Shown here in pieces: positions 28,501 to 38,100 of a stretch of DNA of 64,000 nucleotides. The stretch covers positions 14,091,409 through 14,155,408 of the forward strand of contig NC_021683.1 of NCBI RefSeq assembly GCF_000247815.1, written 5' to 3'. The DNA is from Ficedula albicollis (lineage: Eukaryota; Chordata; Aves; Passeriformes; Muscicapidae). The stretch's first letter is position 1. The number at the start of each line of letters is the position of its first letter. Below the pieces are notes generated by a model. The model was not told where the DNA came from. It ran no database searches and was given only the letters and a program-made list of their open reading frames with translations. Made by a program: the position numbers and the translations under genes.

Positions 28501-31471
28501 GCACATTGGCTGCTTTGCTCTGTGGGTCTGAATTGCACACGCAGGGTATAGAAATCCATTGATTTGAAGAAGCATTTTGAAAGGGGCCTTTCATGTCACA
28601 AAAGAAATGCATTCCCATTTTTCTTAACTTTGCTCAGTTCACAATCATACCCAACTGGCAGAGTTGCCAATAAATGTTACTACATACCCAAACCATAATC
28701 TTAGCTGTCAGATGAAATTACTGCACATTCTGACATGGTATAACTGTTTGTTTTTGTGCTTGTGGAAATAAAATGACCTTGTTAAACATTCAGATAAGCT
28801 TTGCACATGCTTCATATTTAAATGCTATTTGTCAGTCAGTCTTCGCTCTTCAAAATGTTAAATACAGTCTCCCACTAATAATAAAGCTGGGAATAAAAAC
28901 ACAAAGCAAAGAAATACAAAGTTTCTGATGGCTGTCATTAGCGTGTCGTGCTGTACCAAGAAAGTACTGCTCACTGGTAGCTCAGGGCTGGGCACTGCCT
29001 GGGTTCAATTCTCTGTCCAACATATCTTTAGCAAACAAGAGTAGCAAACAAGAAAAGGTATTTGGACTTTGAGTTGGGCAAGGATTACTTATGTATAATT
29101 CCATCTGGAGAAATGGAGATTTAAGGGCAGCATTCAAAACAGCTTTCATACAATAATTCAATTTTATACAATAATTCAAGCGTTGTAGTGCAAGGAAGGA
29201 CTCAGCCCAGAGTGAGTGCTTTTAGAGCTGTGTTAAGTCCCAGGTGTGTGTGCATGAAGTGGTGTATTGGTTATATTGTAAACTCATTTCCAATTCTGCC
29301 AGCACAAAATAGGCCCAAATAGGACAAATTGTGTGTATTTTCAGAGCATTGTATAAACATTTGTTTATTCCTGTATTCTTCCTATGGATTTTTACCTTCC
29401 CAATGTTTAGAAGTGGTTGAGATACTGAACAAATAAGAATATTCACCAAGGATGTGTTGTGCATCACTGACATGTGTAAAGTTAAACTCCAAAGTTCTTT
29501 GTTTCTAAGCTTGTTCTTAGTTTACTGTTTCACCAGTCCTCTCCTAAAAATACTGTCCTGGCTAAATGCCTTTCCCTTGCAGATCTCTGGAGAACGTGTA
29601 GCAAAGAAAGGAAGGGAAAATGAACTGGCACTTAAAATCTTTTCTTTCCCACAGAGGATGTATGTGTCTGTGAGCTGCAGCATTTTATTCAGCAGTTCAA
29701 ATAAACACTGGACTTTGACCTCTGCAGATAAATAGGAGCAAGAGCCCTTTGTCTATAGTAGTTCTTGCACACTCATCTGCCAGCCAGGTATTGGAGTACT
29801 GAAATAACTGTAGAGTTTAGGGGTAGGTGTTGCTCTGTCTTGCCTTAGAAATTTTGAATGTGTTGAAGAAAAAAGCCTTTGAAATCTCAGTTACTAGATT
29901 TTAGCTTTCATCTAATGGAAGAGAAATTGAGGAAGAATTGACACCATTATTCATCTTACAATCTTGTTACATTTGCTACAGCCCTGAATAGTCCTTATTC
30001 TCATTCTTGAGAACTTGCTTTGGGGTCGTGAGGCCAGTCATGAAAACTGCACAGTCATGGAAATACTGCTGGAGAGGGTTTGGGTCCAGCAGAGTATCAG
30101 TTACTGTCAAATTTGAAGCAATAATTTTTTCAGGAAGCATACAAGAAATGGAGTGGAAATGGTTTTCTAAGTGACACTATGAAATTGGTGGAATGTGACA
30201 AGCCTTTCAGTGTAGGAGAGTGTGCCACTCCTTCCTTCCCACCCCTTCTTTGAATCCAGAATACTACTGACACTGATAAAGTCCCTGCCAAAAAAGCCAG
30301 ACTGATATATCTTAAACCTCACTGACAGCTCTGCTGCTGCTACAAAATGCAGTAAAATCCATATTTAATCCATGGAGTTGCTATCACACATAAACATTGT
30401 GTAATGAGGAAATCTTTGGCCTTGAGCCAAAGCAGATGACAAACTCTCATGGCAGAAGACGGGCACCGATTTCTGACACAATTGTTGTGTATTTTTATCA
30501 ACTGAGACACAGTTCTGAATGCCCACGCAGCACCTACTGGAGAGGCTTTTCTTCATTTTACTCCCTAAAAAAAATTAAAAGGAAAGGAAGAACATAGGTC
30601 TGTGCAAACTGAAAAGCATTTCAGTCTGCTTTGCCAAATTCTCTCATGCTAGGATTTACACATACTCTCTGTCATGGCACAAGCACAAGTTTGCACTGTG
30701 TGTTCAAGAATCCTTGAAGAAATGCTTCCATCCTCTTTTAAGTGCTTTAGCACACAAGAGGAGATGTGGGAGAGGACATTTTTACACATGACATGGATTC
30801 CAGGTACAATTTAAATATGCTGCTTTTTTCTGAGCACCACCCAATTCACCCTTTCAGCAGGTCAGTGTGTGTTCTGCATAAATAAGCAGGGAAATGCATC
30901 CTACTTCACATTTTCATAATACAAACAAAAGACACAGAACATTTTTCCTACTTGGTGCTGTTAGCTGTTGGTTGAACTGCTGTCTTGCTCTAAAGTTGTA
31001 TTTAACAGAATGTTTTTAAATGAGATTCCACGTACTTGTAACATAAATTACATTTACAGTTAGTCCAGAGTAATTTCATCTTATATTTATAATGTAGACA
31101 AAATGGATACCAGGAAGCAGTCTCCAGGTTTGAATTATTCCTTTTAAAAAGCATTATTAGAAATAACAGAAAATAATGGGTCATAAATACTACAGCAGCA
31201 GAGCATTAACAGCAGAAGCCAATTTTGTGTAGATTATTGCTATTTCAAGCTGACATCATTTAAAAGTTAATTGTTGGGGCTTTTACTAAGCCTTTTTGCC
31301 TTTTGTTAAATAGCTTGGAAAAAATCAACCATTCTCTGACACTTGACAGCTCATTTCTGTAACAGTATTGCTCTAGATTCCACAAAGTGTTTTTTTATTA
31401 TTATTTTTCAGAAAGCAGATGACAGAGAGAAGCGACAGGAGGCTCATCGGTTCCATTTTGATGCTATGTGA
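4385..31471 (+). CDS. ITFG1: ITFG1, 3' half (nine coding exons, spliced)
   Basis: This is the C-terminal half of integrin alpha FG-GAP repeat containing 1, also called T-cell immunomodulatory protein, a type I membrane glycoprotein. The exons are 4385-4557, 11098-11248, 11487-11595, 14140-14183, 16015-16093, 25234-25358, 26232-26314, 27909-28026 and 31412-31471. They total 942 nt and join in phase into 313 residues plus TGA, about half of the roughly 612-residue vertebrate protein. Visible features are a calcium-binding FG-GAP loop (DYNMDGYPD), a second FG-GAP-like strand pair (FFDIYEDGILDIIVLSKG), N-glycosylation sequons NTS, NIS and NGS, one membrane helix at visible residues about 267-289, and a short charged tail ending FHFDAM. 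All introns are GT-AG. The upstream exons (signal peptide and first FG-GAP repeats) are outside the window. Identification rests on remembered near-identity to mammalian ITFG1 along the whole stretch. Confidence 0.97.
4558..11097 (+). other. ITFG1: ITFG1 intron, 6.5 kb
   Basis: AT-rich intron with several more GC-rich patches (about 4.7-5.4, 5.75-6.2, 9.2-9.5 and 10.05-10.6 kb) that I cannot assign to a repeat family. A run of 20 T lies at 8930-8949. Open frames in these patches (for example 9169-9399 and 10383-10641) overlap each other in several frames and both strands. They lack splice context or recognisable domains, so I treat them as chance. Confidence 0.75.
8930..8949. repeat. Poly-T run, 20 bases
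   Basis: Twenty consecutive T bases in the ITFG1 intron, followed by aggttttag. No intact retroposon body is visible next to it, so it is recorded only as a homopolymer. Confidence 0.95.
11098..11248 (+). CDS. ITFG1: ITFG1 coding exon
   Basis: The acceptor is ttttacag and the donor is GAT|gtaagtg. The exon is 151 nt. The first base completes a serine codon split from the previous exon. It codes NQQAFLLENVPCNNIS, then RRMFKVFWELSDLNQIKD, and ends in FFDIYED, the first half of an FG-GAP-like unit that continues in the next exon. NIS is an N-glycosylation sequon, and two cysteines flank it. Confidence 0.96.
11249..11486 (+). other. ITFG1: ITFG1 short intron, 238 bp
   Basis: Compact GT-AG intron with a consensus donor (gtaagtg) and a pyrimidine-rich acceptor (cttcctctag). 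Nothing else is seen in it. Confidence 0.9.
11487..11595 (+). CDS. ITFG1: ITFG1 coding exon (second half of FG-GAP unit)
   Basis: The acceptor is cctctag and the donor is ATTG|gtaagtt. The exon is 109 nt, in phase 0 at the start, with one base of a valine codon left at the end. It codes GILDIIVLSKGYSNKDF and then NNFEADAYFVKVI. With the preceding YED this makes a D-I-Y-E-D-G-I-L-D loop that resembles the integrin FG-GAP calcium site. Confidence 0.96.
11596..14139 (+). other. ITFG1: ITFG1 intron, 2.5 kb
   Basis: AT-rich intron with a good donor (gtaagtt) and acceptor (ttcttgcag). I recognise no repeat or RNA gene in it. Confidence 0.8.
14140..14183 (+). CDS. ITFG1: ITFG1 small coding exon, 44 nt
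   Basis: The acceptor is ttgcag and the donor is ACA|gtaagtg. The first two bases complete a valine codon. It codes VLSGLCSNDCPRKIT, a two-cysteine segment identical in the mammalian protein as far as I recall. It is too short to appear as an open frame by itself. Its placement is confirmed by phase on both sides. Confidence 0.95.
14184..16014 (+). other. ITFG1: ITFG1 intron, 1.8 kb
   Basis: AT-rich intron between the 44-nt exon and the PFGVNQ exon. Nothing recognisable beyond the splice signals (gtaagtg, ctcttgtag). Confidence 0.8.
16015..16093 (+). CDS. ITFG1: ITFG1 coding exon, 79 nt
   Basis: The acceptor is tctcttgtag and the donor is TCAG|gtaagag. It codes PFGVNQPGPYIMYTTVDANG followed by YLKNGS, with an NGS glycosylation sequon. 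One base of an alanine codon is carried to the next exon. Confidence 0.96.
16094..25233 (+). other. ITFG1: ITFG1 intron, 9.1 kb
   Basis: The longest complete intron of ITFG1 in the window and strongly AT-rich. A stretch at about 23255-23340 faintly resembles the conserved part of a MIR-type SINE (see findings). A (ATTG)5 microsatellite lies at 25163-25182, just before the acceptor. A GGT repeat of about five units lies near 24067-24081. No exon-like open frame has matching splice sites. Confidence 0.75.
25163..25182. repeat. (ATTG)5 microsatellite
   Basis: Five perfect tandem units of ATTG, 51 bases before the next ITFG1 acceptor. Short and probably length-variable. No function is implied. 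Confidence 0.95.
25234..25358 (+). CDS. ITFG1: ITFG1 coding exon, 125 nt
   Basis: The acceptor is tttccctgcag and the donor is AAG|gttggt, a weaker donor than its neighbours. Two bases complete an alanine codon. It codes GQLSQSAHYALQLPYNVLG and then RSANFLDHLYVGIPRPLGEK, conserved membrane-proximal ectodomain sequence of ITFG1. Third positions are more GC-rich than in the other exons. Confidence 0.96.
25359..26231 (+). other. ITFG1: ITFG1 intron, 0.9 kb
   Basis: Intron with gttggt donor and tttctttcag acceptor. Nothing else is recognised. Confidence 0.85.
26232..26314 (+). CDS. ITFG1: ITFG1 coding exon, 83 nt
   Basis: The acceptor is tttctttcag and the donor is GAAG|gtaatg. It codes SIRKQEWTAIIPNSQLIV followed by IPYPHNVPR, the last part of the ectodomain before the membrane helix. 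Two bases of a serine codon pass to the next exon. Confidence 0.96.
26315..27908 (+). other. ITFG1: ITFG1 intron, 1.6 kb
   Basis: AT-rich intron. A 91-codon open frame at 26621-26896 has no splice or family support. No repeat is recognised. Confidence 0.8.
27909..28026 (+). CDS. ITFG1: ITFG1 coding exon (transmembrane helix)
   Basis: The acceptor is ttgtatag and the donor is AAAAG|gtaagc. It codes SWSAKLYLTPSN and then a hydrophobic run of about 23 residues beginning IVLLTAIALIGV and ending near GILHW, followed by QEK. This is the single membrane anchor of the type I protein; the polar residues after it begin the cytoplasmic tail. Confidence 0.97.
28027..31411 (+). other. ITFG1: ITFG1 last intron, 3.4 kb
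   Basis: AT-rich intron. A tRNA-like B-box motif (GGTTCAATTC) with an A-box-like TGGTAGCTCAGG upstream is seen at about 28975-29020, possibly a SINE or tRNA-derived relic (see findings). Open frames at 29454-29735 and 30365-30597 have no support. Confidence 0.75.
31412..31471 (+). CDS. ITFG1: ITFG1 terminal coding exon and stop
   Basis: The acceptor is ttatttttcag. It codes KADDREKRQEAHRFHFDAM and then TGA at 31469-31471. This is the charged cytoplasmic tail, identical to the mammalian C-terminus as far as I recall. The coding part is only 60 nt including the stop. Confidence 0.97.
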   Translation, partial: KADDREKRQEAHRFHFDAM

Positions 31472-31915
31472 CATGCCTTAATATTTATGAAGGAGCTGCT
31501 ACTCATTTGCTTAAGTGAAAGACTAAATTCTGATTTTTAAAGTTATTACCATGAAAGTACTGTTGGTGTGTTATTTGTAAATGTTGCATTATCTGGTATT
31601 TATTTGGAAAGTATTAAAATTAGACCTGAATGTCTCACAAGGCCTTTCAGTTAAGAGACTGTGTATAATAGCATTTGGCCTTTATTTAACAGACCTGTAC
31701 ATTTATTTTTTCTTAGTAAAGGGATCAAATTGCATGTACCGTTGCTTATGTACCAATTCTTTAGTAATATTTGATAAAAAGAAAAGTGTGTAAATGAAGT
31801 GTAGCATTTCAGCGAGCAGAATACCTTGTATCACTTGATTTGGTCCTGTCCTTTATTCATTCCTGCAAAACAACCTGGTTTTTGAAAATTAAACTTGTGA
31901 AATTTCTCAGACGAC
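31472..31915 (+). other. ITFG1: ITFG1 3' UTR (end estimated)
   Basis: AT-rich sequence directly after the stop. A variant polyadenylation signal ATTAAA at 31888-31893 is followed by a TG-containing stretch (acttgtgaaatttc), making it a reasonable first cleavage candidate near 31.91 kb. Further ATTAAA motifs (31611, 31939) and a canonical AATAAA at 33178-33183, followed by a GT-rich stretch, could serve other ends. The true end cannot be decided from sequence alone. Confidence 0.5.
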
Positions 31916-34026
31916 TTAATTGTTAATTATTTTGATGGTATTAAATGGTGCTTAACCTAAAGTATTCTGTATTTTTCTTTGTTTAAATCCATATGTGCAA
32001 GAGTTAAAGAACTTAGGAATTAGAGAACTGAAAGGAACCTGAGTGTAATGCTAGTTCAGTCATCCTGGGATAGATGCAGTATTTATGTGTGCTACTTCTA
32101 GGGAGAAGACAACGCATTAAAAAATTAAAATCATAAAAATGTATCAGCATTACATAAACTGCTTTTATAATTAAACTATAACCACATTTATTTTAGACAG
32201 GCACAAAGTCATTATGAAAGTAACTAATTTTTTTTTTACATAAGAAAGATATGGGATTTTTTGTTTGGTTTTGTTTTTCAAGAAGTTAACTTTTTTGAGG
32301 AGAGATAGACCATTGACACCCTAAAATGTATTGCTAAGTGATGAGGTACACAAAGATGAAATTAAGAATGTAATAGGACACTCAGAACCATCAATGCACA
32401 TTTTCTATGTACACTGCTATGCCCAAATCTCATAAGGCTGTAATAATGACAGAAAATGTGTCGCTGAACTTTAAATACTTTAAATGGTGATAAAGTTACA
32501 GTTGCTCAGTGTACTTGGGATCCTGGAAGAATCTCTGAGAATAATCACGCTTTTATTTTATGTGAGTTTATACTATTAATTTTGCATTTACATCAGTTAA
32601 TTTGCATTCCTAATTCTGTTGGTAAACTAGAACACCCTTTCTCACCAACTGGAAGCGTTGGTCATCAAGCATCCCTGTGTGCAGAGGGTCCTTCTTGGCT
32701 CTGGCTCCTCCCTGGAATGCTCCCTGTGCCTGGCAGGGCAGCCCTGGACAAAAGGGAGCAGCTCCAAAGCTGGGCTGATGGTGCCCACCCTGAGTGCCAG
32801 TCAGACCCTGGGTTACCATGGCAGTGCTGAACACTGACCCATTCATACACAGCACCACAGGGCTGAGCTGCAGTGTCCTGAGTTTCACTGGGTATTTCCA
32901 GTATGCACTGATCAGATGCCAGCACACGAGACTCTCATATCTGGACAGAATATTTCCTTAATGCCCACCTTCAATTTTTCTCATTAAAAAGGTAAGATTT
33001 TTTTTTTTTTTAGATAAATACTTAATGCTTTTGGACTTTTTAAACCACATTGATAGAATTGGCTCTCTCCAGCAAAAGAAAGAACAGATTTCATGATTAG
33101 GAGGACACAGTTCAATGTATTTTTCTAGTTTTTTCAGGTGGATGAAAAATAATGCTAAATGCATAATGCACTGTGGCAATAAAGTTGTCTGTAACCCTCT
33201 ATCACAATATAATACACATAGATTAGCTTCCTTTTGTTTTTGAAAAAGCAATTAGGAATAAAATAACCTCATGCTGACATTTAAGCTCTTGTACAAAACA
33301 ATGAACTCGGTATCTTTTGCTCTGAGGTATTTTGCATGCTCAGTAGTGCATCATTGCATCACTATATACAATATAATGAAGTTTACCCCAGGTTCTAAGT
33401 ACTTGTAAGCATGGCTCACATTCTATGCATACTGAATTTTGAATTAAGGCATTAAATATTGTTAAACCCCTCATCAGAGGTTTCATGTTGTACTTTGGTT
33501 CTGTATTCTATAAGCATTAAATGTATGCTTGGGTAAGGTCATTGCCCTTCTACTGGGAAGTGTGAGAAAGCAGCATCAATTAGAAAGTTGTACTTCCAGG
33601 TGATCGTCACAGTAACTGAGAAGTGAGAAATAGTTCGAGCTACATAAATTTTCAAACAGCAGCTACTCTAACACAGCCCTGGTGAGAAATGCTATTGGAA
33701 GCTTCCTTGGTGTGAAATTTCACCTATATAAAAATACTGTTGACAGGCCAACTGACAGATGGCTGTTGAAATACCATCTTTCTTTGTTCTCATTTTCCAT
33801 GAGAAGCTTTAAGACTGAATCTTCCTACCAGATTTATCATTAATGCACTATAATCCCCCAAGAAAAGAGCCAACTTTTCTGCTGCAGATTAATAGGCATA
33901 TTCTATATAGTATGATACTCCTCCTGTGCTGAGGCCATTGTGCTTAACAGACAGAGACATTAAAAACACTTACCATGGTTAATTGAGGAGTAATTACTGC
34001 AAACGCACCAAGTCAATTCGGGGCTT
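31916..34026. other. Intergenic, ITFG1 to NETO2 (left part)
   Basis: AT-rich intergenic DNA. A GC-richer patch at about 32640-32900 has overlapping open frames on both strands, typical of non-coding GC-rich sequence. It may still include distal ITFG1 3' UTR if the AATAAA at 33178 is used. No gene is recognised. Confidence 0.7.
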
Positions 34027-34562
34027 CTATAGAATCACAGAATGGTTTGGGTTGGAAAGGACTTTAAAGATCATCCAGTTCCACCCCCTGCCATGGGCAA
34101 GGACACCTTCCACTATCCCAGGTTGTTCCAAGCCCACCCTGACAGGGAAGAATTTATTCCTAACACCTAACCTAAACCTCCTCCCTACCAGTGTGAAGCC
34201 ATTCCCCCTTGTCCTGTCACTCCATCCCTTGTATATAGTCTCTCTCCATGTTTCTTTGTAGGCTCCTTTCAGGCACTGTAAGGCCACAGTGAGATCACCC
34301 CAAAACCTTCTCCTCTCCAGGTGAGCAATCCCAGCTCTCCCAGCAGAGCTGCTCCATCCTCTGCTCATCCTGCTGCCTGCTCTGGGCTCCCCAGCAGCTC
34401 CAGCTCCTCCCTGTGCTGGGCCAGCTCTGCAGGTGGGGTCTCACCCGAGCGGGGCAGAGGGGCACAATCCACCCTCCTTTACTGCCCCCCCAGGTCCTTC
34501 TCTGCAGGTTTGCTCTTGGCCTATTGATCCCCAGCCTGTGCCAGTATTTGATATTGATACCA
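34027..34562 (-). mobile_element. CR1 LINE 3' end, 5'-truncated
   Basis: The + strand starts with tatagaatcacagaatggtt, the reverse complement of the CR1 3' terminus. It runs through the standard landmarks ggttggaaaggac, ccatgggcaaggacacc, tcccaggttgttccaagccc, aacctaaacctcctccc, gtcctgtcactcc and caggtgagcaatcccagctc, to a counterpart of the 'cagcctgt-ttgatatt' block near 34535-34560. It is much better preserved than the copy at 3.2 kb. It is 5'-truncated, as most CR1 copies are, and not competent on its own. The 5' limit is approximate. Confidence 0.93.
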
Positions 34563-35288
34563 ATGGATATAACTGATAGAACTTCTTTCAAATTAATGAC
34601 ACCAAAACGGAGCAGGCGAAGTCAATCCATAACTCCTGCTATATTATAATCAACAGTGTAAAAGCATTAGCTGTCTCTGTTTTGAAAGTATTATTAACCA
34701 AAAGAATTCTTTTTCTTAATTTAGAAAATTAAATTATGCTTAAAATAATCTCATACTTTGCAAATATGTAGTACTAATTCTATAGGGAAGGGTGAATGTT
34801 TTGTTCAAAGGAGTATGTTAAGAAATCAAGGGCAGTAGAGGAGTTAAATCTGACATTGCTATGCTGCTTTAGTGACCCTACTGTCCATTCTGGGGATCTA
34901 GTTGCTGAGGCATTGGTAATATTGGCCTCCCTGTCACTTTGAAAATAATCATCCACACAGCACTATTTTTATAATTAATTCCTGACTTCAGTAAAAAATG
35001 TGATCCCATCTATGATACAATCCATAATAATTATAATTTTAAAATTAATGAATTTTTCAACCTAAGCTAAAAAAGTCTGTAGGTATATTCTAACAGATCT
35101 AATTATATTGCCTACCAAATAGAGAAGTGCACTGTAAGCTTTCTGAAGGCTATGAGTTGTCTTCCTGACTATTCAAAAGTTTGCAGTGTTCATTACTCAG
35201 TAGTAAATTACAAATCCAACTGTGTATATTTAAGTATGATTATGTATTACATATTGTAATACAATTACAATTGTATTATAATACAATA
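34135..35288. repeat. Tandem duplication of 1154 bp, copy 1
   Basis: The segment from caccctgacagg at 34135 is repeated with an offset of exactly 1154 bases from 35289. Every stretch I compared matches, and the open frames in the two copies translate identically (98, 68 and 78 codons in each). It starts inside the CR1 3' end, so copy 2 lacks the last 108 bases of the element. It includes about 430 bp of CR1 and about 725 bp of unrelated AT-rich DNA. Confidence 0.95.
35270..35287. repeat. 18-bp perfect AT palindrome at duplication junction
   Basis: ATTGTATTATAATACAAT is its own reverse complement and ends one base before the junction between the two copies. It is preceded by a second, imperfect inverted repeat (gtattac...gtaatac, 35244-35262). 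The same palindrome recurs at 36424-36441 at the end of copy 2. Confidence 0.95.
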
Positions 35289-35716
35289 CACCCTGACAGG
35301 GAAGAATTTATTCCTAACACCTAACCTAAACCTCCTCCCTACCAGTGTGAAGCCATTCCCCCTTGTCCTGTCACTCCATCCCTTGTATATAGTCTCTCTC
35401 CATGTTTCTTTGTAGGCTCCTTTCAGGCACTGTAAGGCCACAGTGAGATCACCCCAAAACCTTCTCCTCTCCAGGTGAGCAATCCCAGCTCTCCCAGCAG
35501 AGCTGCTCCATCCTCTGCTCATCCTGCTGCCTGCTCTGGGCTCCCCAGCAGCTCCAGCTCCTCCCTGTGCTGGGCCAGCTCTGCAGGTGGGGTCTCACCC
35601 GAGCGGGGCAGAGGGGCACAATCCACCCTCCTTTACTGCCCCCCCAGGTCCTTCTCTGCAGGTTTGCTCTTGGCCTATTGATCCCCAGCCTGTGCCAGTA
35701 TTTGATATTGATACCA
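35289..35716 (-). mobile_element. CR1 fragment inside duplicated copy 2
   Basis: Duplicate of the inner part of the CR1 at 34027-34562. It lacks the 3' terminal region because the duplication began inside the element. It is not an independent insertion. Confidence 0.9.
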
Positions 35717-36442
35717 ATGGATATAACTGATAGAACTTCTTTCAAATTAATGACACCAAAACGGAGCAGGCGAAGTCAATCCATAACTCCTGCTATATTA
35801 TAATCAACAGTGTAAAAGCATTAGCTGTCTCTGTTTTGAAAGTATTATTAACCAAAAGAATTCTTTTTCTTAATTTAGAAAATTAAATTATGCTTAAAAT
35901 AATCTCATACTTTGCAAATATGTAGTACTAATTCTATAGGGAAGGGTGAATGTTTTGTTCAAAGGAGTATGTTAAGAAATCAAGGGCAGTAGAGGAGTTA
36001 AATCTGACATTGCTATGCTGCTTTAGTGACCCTACTGTCCATTCTGGGGATCTAGTTGCTGAGGCATTGGTAATATTGGCCTCCCTGTCACTTTGAAAAT
36101 AATCATCCACACAGCACTATTTTTATAATTAATTCCTGACTTCAGTAAAAAATGTGATCCCATCTATGATACAATCCATAATAATTATAATTTTAAAATT
36201 AATGAATTTTTCAACCTAAGCTAAAAAAGTCTGTAGGTATATTCTAACAGATCTAATTATATTGCCTACCAAATAGAGAAGTGCACTGTAAGCTTTCTGA
36301 AGGCTATGAGTTGTCTTCCTGACTATTCAAAAGTTTGCAGTGTTCATTACTCAGTAGTAAATTACAAATCCAACTGTGTATATTTAAGTATGATTATGTA
36401 TTACATATTGTAATACAATTACAATTGTATTATAATACAATA
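35289..36442. repeat. Tandem duplication of 1154 bp, copy 2
   Basis: Second copy of the 1154-bp unit, ending just after the AT palindrome at 36424-36441. From 36444 the sequence leaves the repeat (ctgaagc instead of caccctg). It contains the second partial CR1 fragment at about 35289-35716. The copies appear identical, so the event is very young or an assembly artefact. Confidence 0.95.
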
Positions 36443-38100
36443 CTGAAGCACTTACACTTTCTATAATTTTCTAATTGTAGAAATTATATAATGAAATTAG
36501 GATTTGTCAAAGGCACCTAAAGCGTACTGACAAAACCAAGTACCAGAACAGTTAAAACATAACTCCTCATCTCCTTTCACAATTATTCACTGTTGACATC
36601 TATGTTTTTGCAACCTCGTTTAAAAATAATGTCCACATATCTGCTGGTCTAAGGCTGCTTGGGTTGTACACTTTGCTACTCAATAGCAGAAAATATTTTA
36701 GGTAAATTAAAGTTAAAACTTCTCACAGCAATCAAAGGAATTTTTAAGGAGGAGGCAAACCCAGTTCTAATAATACAAATGTAAGCCTTTAGCTGCAGCA
36801 GAGCACTGTTGTGACTGACTCATTCATCAGCTGCTCATGCAGGTGTTTACCTACATCAGAATGAGTCCCACTGCCTTCCCTGAACTACTGCTACCCAAAA
36901 ACAATCATCAGAACAATACACAGCTGGCTGTCCAAAACCTTTGGACAGGAAAGGTCTTCAGCCTTTCTTGACTCCCATACTCAAGCTTAATTAAGTCAAG
37001 CTTACTGCTGGTTTGACCAAGTGGCAGAGAGTTTTCCTCCCTGGAAACATGCACTCTGCAGGCTCAGAAGACAGGAACTGAAAGCCTCTTCAGACCTGTC
37101 ACTAGTGAAAGCACTGCCTGTAACAAGAACTCCAGCAAAGCAAAGCAACAGGGATGTCCACAGGAGAAATGTCTCTGAAAGCAGCAGTAAACAGAGGCAA
37201 AATGTGCCCCAAATCTACAAATTGATGCAACTCCCAGCCTCTCCCACACTGACAGCTTGACACAGCCCTGCAAAGAGAACAGGATGGAAACGCTGCTCAC
37301 TTCCCCAAGTGTGTAATAGCTCTGTTCAACCCTCTAATGGACAAACCAGAAGTTCAGCTCTTCAGTTCAATTGACTGTAGCAGATTGGGTCTTTGCAATT
37401 ACTACCCAAACTTGTACTGAGCACATGGCATTACAAGGGTTTTCTCCAATCTCTTTGGTGAGAGACAATTGACCACAAATAGTTCTCTTGAATGCAAATT
37501 CAGCCCAAGATCTAAGAATCGGGCCAGTTCTCATTTCTTATAATATCATGAGTAATAAAAATATCCAAGTCAAATTCTGCCATCAGCTATACTGTGCATT
37601 CCAAAAATAAAATTAAAAAAAAAGACAGGCAACCCCCTGTTTCCTAACAATCTGCACAACAGCACAGTCAGATTTTAATTATGTACTTGCAGAGAGGATA
37701 AAAAATTGTAAATGATGCCCAGATACAGTAGTCTTGGATATTTTTTAGCATTACTACAGTAAACCTTTTTGTTAGTAAAGAAAATAATGCAAAGTAGATA
37801 ACACCTATCGAGGACTTCTTTATGCATAGGAGTTTCCACTATAGAACTTACCATTCTATCACACCACTATAAATACATGGTTAAGAGGAGAACAGAGGAA
37901 TCGCTTTGTCCACTGCTGGAACGTAGCAGCTACTTCACAATTCATGGGAAAACTACGCTTGGAGAACTGTATCATCTCTATTTGAAATTGAAAGGACAAT
38001 TCAAGTAAGTAGAATAATATAATTATGTAACTTGGGATTTTGCCAGACCATCAAGCTTAATACTTCATGAAGCTTCTTGCAACACTGAAATGGATCTTTA
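36443..38100. other. Intergenic, upstream of NETO2 CpG island
   Basis: AT-rich DNA with no recognised gene or repeat. A TATAAATA motif lies at about 37869-37876, but no other core-promoter context supports it. Open frames at 37021-37300 exist on both strands and look like chance. Confidence 0.65.

Noticed and set aside
33178..33183. AATAAA as the main ITFG1 polyadenylation signal.
   Set aside because: It is 1.7 kb past the stop codon; a nearer ATTAAA at 31888 is an adequate candidate. It is kept only as a possible distal site.
34027..34591. 113- and 98-codon minus-strand frames as genes (and their duplicate at 35265-35745).
   Set aside because: They lie in the CR1 3' region or straddle its end; they are repeat sequence and not host genes.
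37869..37876. TATAAATA as a TATA box for NETO2.
   Set aside because: It lies outside the CpG island in AT-rich DNA where such motifs are expected by chance, and no start-site evidence accompanies it.
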